A DNA stretch of 64,000 bases, from positions 1,798,001-1,862,000 of the forward strand of contig NZ_LT906443.1 of NCBI RefSeq assembly GCF_900187135.1, read 5' to 3'. The notes below the pieces were generated by a model, which saw only the letters and a list, made by a program, of their open reading frames with translations, was not told where the DNA came from and did not search any database. Positions 36,692 to 45,605 of the stretch are shown one piece after another. The position numbers and the translations under genes are program-made. This stretch comes from Corynebacterium ulcerans. Lineage in GTDB: Bacteria; Actinomycetota; Actinomycetes; Mycobacteriales; Mycobacteriaceae. Position 1 is the first letter of the stretch. Every line of letters starts with the position of its first letter.

Positions 36692-37714
36692 CTATACGCT
36701 CTTGGCCCGCCTGATAAGGATTGCCAAAACTGGGGCGCCAATCAGCCCGGTCAACACACCAATGGGGAGTTCTTGCGGGTTGAGTAGCACTCGTGCCAAG
36801 GCGTCTGCGAGTACAAGAAATAATGCGGAAGCCAAGGCAGTGTTGATTACCAACATACGGTGGCTATAGCCAGACACTATGCGCATGATGTGGGGAATAA
36901 TCAGGCCAACAAAGCCAATACCACCGGAGCTGCTTACGGCTATTGCCACGGCGGCGGATACCGCGATGAGGACGAGTAAACGAGTAATTTCGGGAGGCAC
37001 GCCTACCGCTCGCGCGGTCTCATCGCCGCTGGCGAGTGCATCTAGTATTGGCCCGATTAACGCCATAAGTAGGGTTAAAAGGACAGCAACAATAATTGTT
37101 GCCACCACAGCTTGCCAACGCGCCCGGCTAAGGGAACCCAACATCCAAAACATCACTGCTTGGTTTGTCTCCGGGGAACCGTTAGTAAAGATGATGAAGT
37201 TGGTAAGCGCTTGCATTCCAAAGCCAATAGCTAAACCGGAGAGTACAAGTTTGAGCGGAGATGAGCTGCGCCCAGCGATGAGCAAAACGGCGCAGGTGGC
37301 AATCAAAGAACCGACAAAGGCAAAGAATCCCATGGCCCATGCGGAACTTAAACCGAGAGTGATCAAAGAAAAAGCGGCACCGGTGGATGCTCCAGAGCTG
37401 ACTCCCAAAACGTAGGGTTCTGCCAAGGAATTTCGAATCATAGCTTGAAAAACCACACCAGAGACACCCAATATCGCCCCGACTGCAAGACCTAGCAACA
37501 CTCGTGGAAAGCGGTTCTGCCAGATGATTGCATCAGTCGCTCTGTCCCAACTAATAGTGATGGGAAGATACGGGACGTGGCTTAAGATAACGCCAAACAC
37601 GTGGGAAGGTGCAACACCTGCGGCTCCGATGGATACACTCAACGCCGGAATGAAAAGCATCATGATTGTGAGCACCACTGTTGTGATTTTGCTGTGGTGT
37701 CTTCTACGTTGCAT
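36692..37714 (-). CDS. Iron/haem-type ABC transporter, FecCD permease
   Basis: The product (340 aa from ATG 37714) is a FecCD/BtuC-family permease with about nine or ten hydrophobic segments and the family motifs RLPRVLLGLAVGAILG (here RFPRVLLGLAVG), NPLAEPYVLGVSSGAS-type (NSLAEPYVLGVSSGAS) and GFVGLIIPHIMR, the coupling region to the ATPase. It is the first gene of the minus-strand operon. The frame extends to 37765, but the added 17 residues lack homology. The order permease, binding protein, ATPase, methyltransferase is unusual in ending with the methyltransferase. Confidence 0.92.
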   Translation of the reverse strand: MQRRRHHSKITTVVLTIMMLFIPALSVSIGAAGVAPSHVFGVILSHVPYLPITISWDRATDAIIWQNRFPRVLLGLAVGAILGVSGVVFQAMIRNSLAEPYVLGVSSGASTGAAFSLITLGLSSAWAMGFFAFVGSLIATCAVLLIAGRSSSPLKLVLSGLAIGFGMQALTNFIIFTNGSPETNQAVMFWMLGSLSRARWQAVVATIIVAVLLTLLMALIGPILDALASGDETARAVGVPPEITRLLVLIAVSAAVAIAVSSSGGIGFVGLIIPHIMRIVSGYSHRMLVINTALASALFLVLADALARVLLNPQELPIGVLTGLIGAPVLAILIRRAKSV

Positions 37715-37765
37715 GGTGAGTTGGCCGCCCCTGCCTGGTAACAACAAGCCGAAAATGATTGCCAA

Positions 37766-37967
37766 AATCAGACTGTAGCACTAGCCCTTATTGAAAAACA
37801 GCCGGGGAAGACGAGTATTAGGTTGGATCGTTGCATGCGGGGGCCGAAAGAATGGCGCCTTTTGGGGTGAAAACTCTGATCATAAGAGGAACATGAGCCG
37901 GTGTGGTAGACATCAAACTTTTTACGGGTATTCTGTTCCGAGATCACTAACTCTGATTAGAGGTACC
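37766..37967. promoter_or_regulatory. Divergent promoter region, ABC operon / ccsB
   Basis: This 202-bp gap must hold the promoter of the minus-strand transporter operon and that of ccsB. A half-match to the DtxR consensus (TTAGGTTGG at about 37818) is present, but the other half-site is not, so no operator is called. A TACAGT on the minus strand upstream of the permease is a possible -10 box. Confidence 0.35.
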
Positions 37968-38972
37968 ATGAACGTCAACTCGAATCTTGCGTCGCTATCC
38001 GATATGGCATTTGCGTCGAGCTTCGTCATCTATTTTATTGCGCTTGTTCTTTCCATTGTTTTCTATATGAGGACGAGAACACTTATTGACCTGAAACGGG
38101 AAAGAGTGGACGAGCGAGAGCTCGTTGCGGTGGGGAACGAGTCCGACAGCAATTCTGGTGGGCTTAGCCAGGAAGCGGACTTCTCGGATGAGCGGATCTC
38201 TAAGGTAGAAGCCTCCGCGGAAAAGTTTGCTGGTATGACCCAGATGATTGTGTGGCTGGGTGTTGTTGTCCACGCTACCTCTGCGATCTTGCGTGGCCTG
38301 TCGGCCTCACGGTTCCCCTTTGGCAACCTCTATGAATATGTTTTGGTCATCAGCTGTTTTGCGGTGGGGATTGCAGCATTCTTCTTGCAGCGCCGGGAGA
38401 TGCGTGTGCTGTGGCCGTGGGTGCTGACTCCCATTCTGGCTCTACTCTTTTTCGGCGGAACAAAGCTCTATGCGGATTCTGCGCCGGTAGTACCCGCTTT
38501 GCAGTCGTTCTGGTTCCCGATTCACGTATCCACAGTATCTATAGGCGCTTCCATCGGCATGATCTCTGGTGTTGCCTCTGTGTTGTATCTGTTGCGCTTG
38601 TATCAGGCGCAAGGTCAAGAAAAGGGAATAATGGGAGCGTTGGCTAAGCCGTTGCCGTCTGCGAAGCTTCTCGACGCCATCGCTTACCGCACCGCGATCA
38701 TCACCGTCCCGGTCTTTGGCCTAGGTATTATTTTGGGGGCCATTTGGGCAGAAAGTGCATGGGGGCGTTTCTGGGGCTGGGATCCTAAAGAGACCGTGGC
38801 CTTTGCAACATGGATCCTTTATGCGGCTTATCTACACGCGCGCGCTACCTCTGGCTGGCGCGACTCGCGGGCTGCGTGGATCAATATTGCGGCGCTTGTG
38901 ACCATGGTATTCAATCTCTTCTTTATCAATATGGTGGTCTCTGGTTTGCACTCGTACGCGGGTCTGAATTAA
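37968..38972 (+). CDS. ccsB: Cytochrome c biogenesis protein CcsB (CcsA family)
   Basis: The 334-aa product carries the tryptophan-rich haem-handling motif WGRFWGWDPKETVAFATW around residues 262-279, flanking conserved histidines and about eight hydrophobic segments, as in CcsA/CcsB proteins of system II. It works with ResB to export haem and attach it to apocytochrome c. ATG 37968 follows GAGGTACC; the frame is open 59 codons further upstream without homology. The gene has been separated from resB by the ABC transporter operon. Confidence 0.93.
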   Translation: MNVNSNLASLSDMAFASSFVIYFIALVLSIVFYMRTRTLIDLKRERVDERELVAVGNESDSNSGGLSQEADFSDERISKVEASAEKFAGMTQMIVWLGVVVHATSAILRGLSASRFPFGNLYEYVLVISCFAVGIAAFFLQRREMRVLWPWVLTPILALLFFGGTKLYADSAPVVPALQSFWFPIHVSTVSIGASIGMISGVASVLYLLRLYQAQGQEKGIMGALAKPLPSAKLLDAIAYRTAIITVPVFGLGIILGAIWAESAWGRFWGWDPKETVAFATWILYAAYLHARATSGWRDSRAAWINIAALVTMVFNLFFINMVVSGLHSYAGLN

Positions 38973-39032
38973 CCGAATATAAGATGTGAATGTTCCCCCT
39001 TGGCCGTTGATACGGCTGAGGGGTTTTGCTTA

Positions 39033-39350
39033 TTAACGGGGCCGGTTGAGGAACGCACTGATGCGTGGGTTGGCGTTGATAGCAAGGAAAAGCTCTTGAA
39101 CTCGTGCGAATTCTTCAGGAACTACGTGGTAGCTGATGCGCTTTCCATCTTTGTGCGTGCAGATCAGGTTTGCTTCTGCGAGTTTGGCCATATGCTGCGC
39201 CAAAATGGGCGCCGCGATCCCGAGCGTACTAGTGATCTCCATTCGGTTCATACCTTCGCGGTGTTCTGCCACGAGGTAAAGAATCCGAATCCGCATGGGA
39301 TCGGCAAGCGCGCTAAAAAGACGCTGTGCTTTATTCGAGGGAGAATTCAT
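39033..39350 (-). CDS. ArsR-family winged-helix transcription regulator
   Basis: The 105-aa product is a small winged helix of the ArsR/SmtB type: LFSALADPMRIRILYLVAE, then a recognition helix region and GKRISYHV wing. The usual metal-binding cysteines of ArsR/SmtB (ELCVCDL) are absent (MNRMEITSTLG), so it senses something other than arsenic/cadmium by that site, or none. A TATAGT box lies 7 nt before ATG 39350, which supports that start over GTG 39359. It lies downstream of ccsB on the opposite strand; its targets are unknown. Confidence 0.82.
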   Translation of the reverse strand: MNSPSNKAQRLFSALADPMRIRILYLVAEHREGMNRMEITSTLGIAAPILAQHMAKLAEANLICTHKDGKRISYHVVPEEFARVQELFLAINANPRISAFLNRPR

Positions 39351-39423
39351 GCACAGCACTATAACGGCAACTATTTCTCAAGTAAAACTTTTCTAAAGTA
39401 TTATATGTCAACAAAATGCGAGG

Positions 39424-39714
39424 TTAAGCGCCTAAGTCCTTGTTATCCTGTGGATTTTTCCGTTCGGGATGCGCAGGATTTTCTGTGTCCTCGCGCTTCT
39501 TTTTCTCGGCAGCTTTGCGCTTTGCCTCTTCCTCCGCGCGACGCTTTTTAAACTGATCTCGTTCCAAACGCCACAAGAATTCCTCATCGTCATCTGGTCC
39601 CTTGATGCGGGGAGGTTCCGGAGTAACACTTTTCTGCCACGTTTTAGGGCCAAATGCCTTCCACACCAACACAACGGCTGCGATAAGGAGGAGGAGAAGA
39701 ATAAGACGGCCCAC
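39424..39714 (-). CDS. Small single-span membrane protein with charged tail
   Basis: A 96-aa protein from GTG 39714, which has an AAAGGA ribosome binding site 6 nt upstream; TTG 39729 would be the only longer start. It has one hydrophobic segment at the N-terminus (about residues 3-20) and then a polar, very Lys/Arg/Glu-rich tail (about 50-96) that is probably helical or disordered in the cytoplasm. No named family recognised. It is divergent from the DUF4229-like gene. Confidence 0.65.
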   Translation of the reverse strand: MGRLILLLLLIAAVVLVWKAFGPKTWQKSVTPEPPRIKGPDDDEEFLWRLERDQFKKRRAEEEAKRKAAEKKKREDTENPAHPERKNPQDNKDLGA

Positions 39715-39806
39715 GGAGAATCCTTTCAAAAAGATAAAGTTATGGGGTTATGTGACTGTGAGCCTAGATTACCCCGAAAGAAGAACTGTTGAGTAGGGTG
39801 CTGTGT

Positions 39807-40133
39807 GTGAGCGAAACTGCAATGCCAGAGAATTCTCGACCGATCGTCGACCCGCAGGTAAAGACGGCTGCCCGCAAGGCCGTCATCGTGTATGGACTCG
39901 CACGATGCGCGCTATTTATCGTGCTGACCGCAATCATTCAGGGAATCGCGGTGGCCATTGGGGCCCCAGTGCCAATCCTCATCTCGGCCACGTTGGCATT
40001 AATCGTGGCCATGCCGCTGTCGATGTTTGTGTTTAAAGGTATCCGGGTACACGCCACTGAGGCTGTGGCCCTGTGGAGTGCACAACGCAAGGCTGAGAAG
40101 GATTGGGTGAAAAGCGAACTAGCTAATCGCTAA
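39807..40133 (+). CDS. DUF4229-like small membrane protein
   Basis: A 108-aa protein with two hydrophobic segments (about residues 31-52 and 54-76) and a basic C-terminus rich in Lys/Glu/Ala. This pattern matches DUF4229 proteins, which lie next to menA in mycobacteria and corynebacteria. GTG 39807 is used; starts at 39789 or 39822 are possible. Its 3' end overlaps the convergent menA by 15 bp. Function unknown. Confidence 0.75.
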   Translation: MSETAMPENSRPIVDPQVKTAARKAVIVYGLARCALFIVLTAIIQGIAVAIGAPVPILISATLALIVAMPLSMFVFKGIRVHATEAVALWSAQRKAEKDWVKSELANR

Positions 40134-40994
40134 CGCTAGTGCGGTGGCCACGGACCATACCGCCATGGCTTTTCCTGTAGCACCTAGCACCGGAATGAGC
40201 TCTTTGGCTTGGCGTCCTTTCACCACGGGGATTGCTGCTTTTATTGCAAGGGGAAGTGCAATGATTCCGATGCCGGCCCAGGGGGAAATGAGGAAGAAGC
40301 CTAGCGAAACCGCGAACGGTATGGACACGAGAAGGCAATACAAGCGTCGTGTTGCGCTATCCCCAAGGATGACGGCAAGGGTCGTTTTTCCAGCCACAGA
40401 GTCTGTGGGGATATCGCGGAGATTGTTCACAAGATTTACCCCGGCAGACATTGCGCCTACCGCTACGGCACAGCCAAAACCAACCCATGTGATTCTGCCG
40501 AGCTGAGTGAACTGGGTACCCATGACAGCAACAAGACCAAAGAACACAAAGACTGATACTTCGCCGAGTCCACGGTACCCATAGGGGTTTTTCCCACCGG
40601 TGTAAAACCAGGCGCCGAGAATACAAAGAGCGCCTACAGCGATCAACCACCATGCGCTTGCTAAAGACAGCGCGATACCGGCGATTGCTGCCACTCCGAG
40701 AGCAAGAAAAGCGGCGCGTTTCACGGAAGCTGGTTGCGCCAGCCCGGATCCCGTAAGACGAAGTGGGCCAGTGCGGTCATCGTCTGTGCCTCGGATGCCA
40801 TCAGAATAATCATTGGCGTAATTCACACCTACAATAAGGGCCCATGCGACAACGAGCGCCAGCAGGGCTCGCCACCAGCTAAAACCATTAGCCTGGGCAG
40901 CAGCGCCCGACCCGATAATGACAGGGGCAAAGGCATTAGCCCACGTGTGGGGGCGTGCGCCTTCTTTCCAATCGGCAAAGGTAGCTTTCGACAT
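40119..40994 (-). CDS. menA: 1,4-dihydroxy-2-naphthoate polyprenyltransferase
   Basis: MenA attaches the polyprenyl chain to 1,4-dihydroxy-2-naphthoate at the membrane, giving demethylmenaquinone. The 291-aa product has about eight hydrophobic segments and the UbiA-family first Asp motif [17 protein letters not shown] with the second Asp motif in [17 protein letters not shown] 40994 is followed by the typical WxxGARPHTW segment; the frame is open upstream into menE. It is the last of the minus-strand men genes menB-menE-menA, 13 bp after menE. Confidence 0.95.
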   Translation of the reverse strand: MSKATFADWKEGARPHTWANAFAPVIIGSGAAAQANGFSWWRALLALVVAWALIVGVNYANDYSDGIRGTDDDRTGPLRLTGSGLAQPASVKRAAFLALGVAAIAGIALSLASAWWLIAVGALCILGAWFYTGGKNPYGYRGLGEVSVFVFFGLVAVMGTQFTQLGRITWVGFGCAVAVGAMSAGVNLVNNLRDIPTDSVAGKTTLAVILGDSATRRLYCLLVSIPFAVSLGFFLISPWAGIGIIALPLAIKAAIPVVKGRQAKELIPVLGATGKAMAVWSVATALALAIS

Positions 40995-41007
40995 GCTGTC
41001 CATTGTC

Positions 41008-42135
41008 TCACTGTTGTGTGAAAAGAGCGGTGACGCCCCTACGATCGACTTTTCCGGGGCCGATGAGCGGCAAAGATTCCACCCGACGGATGTCCTTGGG
41101 CAGTTGCCAACGCGGCAGGTCATCAAGTGCAGAGATGATGTCTGTAGGATGCGCGCTACCCTCATATGCCGCGACAATAACCTGTCCGAATCGTCTATCC
41201 GGCAGGCCTACCACGCACGCCGCAGTGACTCCGCGAATGTCGCACAGTGTGCGCTCTAGAACCTCGGGATGGATCTTTAATCCGCCAGAGTCGATGACGT
41301 TGTCTAGCCTTCCGGTGACATTGAGTATTCCGCCGGTGAGCGTTCCAGAGTCGGAGGTGGCAAACCACCCAGTCTCAGCGAAAGCGTCGTGATCGGGGAT
41401 ATTCCGGTAGCCCTGCGCGATCATGGGGCCACCCAGATGAATTCTCTCGCCGACAACGCGCACACTCGCGCCGGGGATCGGCCGACCGTTGTATATACAG
41501 CCTCCAGATGTTTCGGAGGAACCGTAGGTGGTCACTATGGTGATACCGAGTTCTTTGGCGGCGCGGAGGTCGTCGGCACGCAAAGGAGCACCGCCCACGA
41601 GGATCGCAGCAAAGGTCCGCAGTGCCTCAATTCCCACCAACGTATCCATTGCTTTAAGCAGCTGTAGGGGAGTGAGTGACGTGTAAACGCGCTCGCCCTC
41701 GAGACTTGCGGCGGCAGTGGCAAAGGAAGCCACGTTGAAACCACGTGAAACATCGACGACAACGGGATCATAACCAGCGATCAGCGAGCGAACCAGTACT
41801 TGCATCCCCGCAATATGATGAGCCGGCATGGCTAGCAGCCATTGAGCCTCACCACCAAGGAACTGATGCGTAGCGTCTGCAGAGGACACGAGATTGCGTG
41901 CGGTGAGCATAGCTCCCTTGGGCATCCCGGTGGAACCGGACGTGCTCATGACCAGGGCAATATCCGGATCAATGGGTTGGCCCACCCGTTGGCTTCTGCA
42001 CAGAAGATCTGCCCGATCCTTATCGTTGGACGGAACGGGCAGAAAACTGCGTTGTCCCACGATGGCCTGCTCCAGGCTATCAAGAATGCTGGCAGGGTCA
42101 TGCGCGGGAACAACGAGAGGCTCAAGTACATGCAC
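41008..42135 (-). CDS. menE: o-Succinylbenzoate--CoA ligase
   Basis: MenE activates o-succinylbenzoate with ATP and CoA. At 375 aa it is the short actinobacterial type. It has the adenylate motif [25 protein letters not shown], and the hinge motif [20 protein letters not shown] with the late Lys in GPGKVDRRG. The start is GTG 42135; TAAACT on the minus strand lies 6 nt upstream, so a leaderless transcript is likely. It lies between menB and menA on the same strand. Confidence 0.93.
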   Translation of the reverse strand: MHVLEPLVVPAHDPASILDSLEQAIVGQRSFLPVPSNDKDRADLLCRSQRVGQPIDPDIALVMSTSGSTGMPKGAMLTARNLVSSADATHQFLGGEAQWLLAMPAHHIAGMQVLVRSLIAGYDPVVVDVSRGFNVASFATAAASLEGERVYTSLTPLQLLKAMDTLVGIEALRTFAAILVGGAPLRADDLRAAKELGITIVTTYGSSETSGGCIYNGRPIPGASVRVVGERIHLGGPMIAQGYRNIPDHDAFAETGWFATSDSGTLTGGILNVTGRLDNVIDSGGLKIHPEVLERTLCDIRGVTAACVVGLPDRRFGQVIVAAYEGSAHPTDIISALDDLPRWQLPKDIRRVESLPLIGPGKVDRRGVTALFTQQ

Positions 42136-42141
42136 ACTTAA

Positions 42142-42147
42142 AGTTTA
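42142..42147 (-). promoter_or_regulatory. -10-like box for leaderless menE
   Basis: Minus-strand TAAACT is followed by TTAAGT and then the GTG start at 42135; no ribosome binding site is possible in that spacing. It implies a promoter inside the men cluster. Confidence 0.4.
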
Positions 42148-42195
42148 GTGCTAACATCGCCTGGCCCCGATCCCTTGCCCCAATCAAGGTATCTC

Positions 42196-43164
42196 CTAGT
42201 AGTAGTAGGGGAACTCACTCCAGTCAGGATCGCGTTTTTCCAGGAAAGCTTCTTTGCCTTCTACAGCCTCATCCGTCATATAGGCCAGACGGGTAGCCTC
42301 GCCAGCAAAAACTTGCTGGCCCATGAGCCCATCATCGGTGAGATTAAAAGCAAACTTGAGCATGCGTTGGGCGGTAGGAGACTTGCCATTGATGTCGCGC
42401 GCCATCTGGATAGCTTCTTGTTCCAGGTCCTTGTGATCGGCCACGATGTTCACAGCACCCATGCGTTGCATCGTCTCTGCATCGTATGCACGGCCAAGGA
42501 AAAAGATCTCGCGGGCAAATTTTTGTCCCACCATTTTTGCTAGGTATGCGGAACCATAGCCGGCGTCGAAGGATCCCACATCGGCATCAGTCTGCTTAAA
42601 GCGCGCTTCCTGCCGGGAGGCAATCGTCATGTCACACACAACATGTAAGGAGTGTCCACCACCGGCAGCCCAGCCGTTGACCACTGCTATGACCACTTTG
42701 GGCATGGTGCGGATGAGACGCTGTACCTCAAGGATATGCAGCCTGCCACCCTCGACTTTTTCTCGTGCGGTATCCACCGTTGATTCGTCTGCGACGGCGT
42801 CGTCGTGAGCGTGCTCGGTAGCGTAGCGGTACCCGGAGCGGCCTCGGATGCGCTGGTCACCGCCGGAACAGAAAGCCCAGCCACCATCTTTTTCACTCGG
42901 ACCGTTGCCAGTGAGCAACACCGTGCCTACGTCGGGCGTGCGACGAGCATGATCGAGCGCGCGGTAGAGCTCGTCGACAGTGTGTGGACGGAAAGCATTA
43001 CGGACTTCTGGGCGGTCAAACGCTATGCGTACAATTCCATTTTCCCGCCCCTCGCCTGCATGGCGGTGGTACGTAATATCAGTAAGATCCTCGAATCCTG
43101 CGACGGTCTTCCATTGAGACGCATCAAAAGGATTGTCGGTGCTGTATTTTTTCTGCTCGCTCAT
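42196..43164 (-). CDS. menB: 1,4-dihydroxy-2-naphthoyl-CoA synthase
   Basis: MenB closes the second ring of menaquinone (Dieckmann-type reaction on OSB-CoA). The 322-aa product is a crotonase: ITYHRHAGEGRENGIVRIAFDRPEVRNAF, oxyanion-hole GWAAGGGHSLHVVCD, QTDADVGSFDAGYGSAYLAK and the C-terminal DWSEFPYYY motif typical of MenB. An actinobacterial insert (about residues 100-150) is present. ATG 43164 is chosen; the frame runs on upstream without homology. It is about 260 bp downstream of the DIP1984-like gene. Confidence 0.95.
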   Translation of the reverse strand: MSEQKKYSTDNPFDASQWKTVAGFEDLTDITYHRHAGEGRENGIVRIAFDRPEVRNAFRPHTVDELYRALDHARRTPDVGTVLLTGNGPSEKDGGWAFCSGGDQRIRGRSGYRYATEHAHDDAVADESTVDTAREKVEGGRLHILEVQRLIRTMPKVVIAVVNGWAAGGGHSLHVVCDMTIASRQEARFKQTDADVGSFDAGYGSAYLAKMVGQKFAREIFFLGRAYDAETMQRMGAVNIVADHKDLEQEAIQMARDINGKSPTAQRMLKFAFNLTDDGLMGQQVFAGEATRLAYMTDEAVEGKEAFLEKRDPDWSEFPYYY

Positions 43165-43422
43165 AAATAAAGAATGTAGTCCCCGAACCCGACCCTCATC
43201 CAAGAAATAGCCCCAGCGCGGTGGTGGTGAATTGTGCGATGTGCCGCGGACTATAAGCCGCATGTTCTCATGTGCACAGTGCGGCGGGGTAATGAGTACT
43301 GTGAGGTGATACGAACACCTCGGCCCTTATACCGCTATTGGGCGCCATGAGCTCAGATAAGTCCTTCTGAGCAAGGGGTGCGCTCGCTGACTGTTCTTGG
43401 ACTACCAACTACAAGTAAAAAG

Positions 43423-43884
43423 TTACTCTACCAGCGGAGTATTCCAGTTGAGCTGCTGTATGCGAGTATCCAATTCGCGATAAGCCTGAGCGTAGGTATC
43501 GGCTTGGGCCCGTAGTTCAGCTACCGGAAGAGTAGAGACGAACTTGATCTCTGTGCGGGAGTAGCGGTCTTGACGGGTGCCGGCGACCTTAGCCACCTCG
43601 GCATAAAGCCGGCGCAACCGGAGCAGACCATCGCGTTCTGCGAGTGCTTGCGTGAGGTTTTTGGTCTCATCGAACGCGGTGGCGGTGTTGGTGGCGTTGA
43701 TGGCGATCACCAGGGCGTCGATACGCCGTGCCACAGCTTCAGCTTCGGCGAGTAGTACGGCAGGATCCTCATCGGGAACGTCGCCTTCTTGGACACGTGC
43801 GACGGACATGAGGCGTTCGCGGAGGCTCTCTAAGCGAGCTTGGGCCTCGGCGCGCTCAGAGAGGGCTTCAGCAAGAAGTGTCAT
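43423..43884 (-). CDS. DIP1984 family protein (septicolysin-like)
   Basis: The 153-aa product is mostly helical, rich in Ala, Glu, Arg and Leu, and matches the DIP1984 family by its N-terminus LLAEALSERAEAQ, the NATNTATAF motif and the ending YRELDTRIQQLNWNTPL. The family is sometimes called septicolysin after a report of a cytolysin, but the function is not established. No signal peptide is visible. It is downstream of the DcuC-like gene and upstream of menB on the same strand, with gaps of 66 and 258 bp, so coupling to menaquinone synthesis is doubtful. Confidence 0.85.
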   Translation of the reverse strand: MTLLAEALSERAEAQARLESLRERLMSVARVQEGDVPDEDPAVLLAEAEAVARRIDALVIAINATNTATAFDETKNLTQALAERDGLLRLRRLYAEVAKVAGTRQDRYSRTEIKFVSTLPVAELRAQADTYAQAYRELDTRIQQLNWNTPLVE

Positions 43885-43950
43885 ACTGCTCAGCTTAGCT
43901 AAAACCTCTTGCTTAGCCGGTGATGTGACGTGTGCGGGAAAGTGTGCGGG

Positions 43951-45372
43951 CTAGCCGATAAACAAGAAAGCAAACAGCGTATTGAGTACCGTCGCAACAG
44001 TCATGGGGACAAGTGTGCGTTTGACCAGTCGGATCGGATTGACATTGATGGCGCCGGAGACAATAAGAACTGCGGCGTTGACTGGGGAGACTTGGCGCAT
44101 CAAATTAGAGGTTCCCCAGATAGCTGTAAGCATTTGAGGTGCGTGAATAGAAGACTGTGCTGCCAAAGAAGGGACAACCTCAGAGAATGCAAAGTAGGGT
44201 GCGGTGCCAGATCCCGTGAGGGTAGCCATGGCTGCGGTTGCTGCGACAAAAATGAGGATGATGAGTACAGCTGCGCCGGAGGAATCTTCGGCTGCCCTGA
44301 TGAGCATGTCGATCACGCCCATCTGAGTGATGCCTTCGACTAATACTGCAGCGGCCACCAATAGTGCGACTACGCCGGCAGCGCCTTCGCCCATGCCTTT
44401 GAAAAAGCTTGAGGCAGAGTCGACGGCACCTGTGACTGTGCATTTGCGTAAGGATTCGATGAAGAGCGCGGTAAAGAGAGACACCACAGTAACCGGTAGG
44501 ATCCCAGCTTCAAAGGAAAGTATGTCAAGACGTTTGAGGAGGGCAGAAGCAATAATCAACAGCAGGGGAAGCAATGGGAGGATTGCGTAATAGCCAGGCA
44601 AACCAGAAGCACGCTCAAGTGCGTCTTTGGTGGCAGCATCGGAAGCGTTTACTTCCAGGTTGGTCATGCCATGTTGGGGGATGTTGTGGGAATGTCGTGC
44701 GTCTACGATGTCGCAATGACGTTGCCACCACATGTGTACAAAAGCGGTGATGACCAGTGCTGGAACGGTTGCCCATGCGACATGTCCATAGACAAATTCC
44801 GTGACCGTCATATCGGTAAGATCGGCGCCCTGAATCAACCCGGCTTCTAGGGGAGTGGGGATGATTGTGGAAGAGGTGACCACGATTGCCCCTACCGTCA
44901 GAGGGGTAAGCCCTGCGGCTATGAGCGCGGGTAGAAGCGTGGCGACGAGAAGAAGCGACAGAGCCGAAGCTGAGGGGATGACGAGGGATAAAAGGTTGCC
45001 GATGAGAAAACCCACTGGAACGAGCCAATAAGATCCTCTAAAGCGACGTAATGGTGCAGAAAGGATGACCACGGTCTTGGCATCAGCTCCGATGTGCCGC
45101 ATATAGGAAACGAAGCCAAAGAGCACCATGATAGCCATGCCAATTCCGGAGAAACGACTCTTAAATAGAGCCTCTACGACGAGCAATTGGTCGTAGAGTG
45201 CATTTCCAGAAGGGTCTATGTCTGTGGAACGGAATTCTGTCCGCCCTGTGAGAGCGGCAGCCATGAGGAGTAGTACGCCTACAAAGAAAATGGCTGCGGC
45301 GGCGTGAACTTTTTTGGCTATCAGATAAACGACTGCGGCGACGGCCAGCAGAGCGATAATGATGTAGAGCAT
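43951..45372 (-). CDS. dcuC: C4-dicarboxylate carrier, DcuC family
   Basis: The 473-aa product has about twelve hydrophobic segments and resembles DcuC anaerobic C4-dicarboxylate carriers, with the conserved tail SNLMRQVSPVNAAVLIVSGA and the GSGTAPYFAF motif. Such carriers move fumarate, malate or succinate. It lies within the menaquinone region; menaquinone serves fumarate reductase, so a link to fumarate respiration is an inference. The gene is on the minus strand, with a 233-bp divergent gap to menC. Confidence 0.8.
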   Translation of the reverse strand: MLYIIIALLAVAAVVYLIAKKVHAAAAIFFVGVLLLMAAALTGRTEFRSTDIDPSGNALYDQLLVVEALFKSRFSGIGMAIMVLFGFVSYMRHIGADAKTVVILSAPLRRFRGSYWLVPVGFLIGNLLSLVIPSASALSLLLVATLLPALIAAGLTPLTVGAIVVTSSTIIPTPLEAGLIQGADLTDMTVTEFVYGHVAWATVPALVITAFVHMWWQRHCDIVDARHSHNIPQHGMTNLEVNASDAATKDALERASGLPGYYAILPLLPLLLIIASALLKRLDILSFEAGILPVTVVSLFTALFIESLRKCTVTGAVDSASSFFKGMGEGAAGVVALLVAAAVLVEGITQMGVIDMLIRAAEDSSGAAVLIILIFVAATAAMATLTGSGTAPYFAFSEVVPSLAAQSSIHAPQMLTAIWGTSNLMRQVSPVNAAVLIVSGAINVNPIRLVKRTLVPMTVATVLNTLFAFLFIG

Positions 45373-45593
45373 GCGGCAGGCCTTCCCAAGAGGGGCTGGT
45401 TATAACCAATCATTTATTACGCTAGCAGCATCAATCACATTCCAATTTAAAAGTGACGTTTTTCATTTTTGAAGATGTCTGACCGTTTTGTTTCGGGAGT
45501 GCTGGTTCCTGGCAGTTGGGAGTATGGGCCACTTAGGGTTTTCAATAAGTTAAACATTTTTATTCTTAATGATGAAGATTGGCGACAGGGCGG

Positions 45594-45599
45594 TAACCT
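45594..45599 (+). promoter_or_regulatory. -10-like box for leaderless menC
   Basis: TAACCT ends 6 nt before the menC ATG at 45606. The rest of the 45373-45605 gap is AT-rich and must also hold the dcuC promoter; no further site is called. Confidence 0.35.
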
Positions 45600-45605
45600 A
45601 GCTGT

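Noticed and set aside
37815..37835. DtxR-type iron box near the ABC operon
   Set aside because: Only one half (TTAGGTTGG) matches; the second half-site is absent, so no operator is called.
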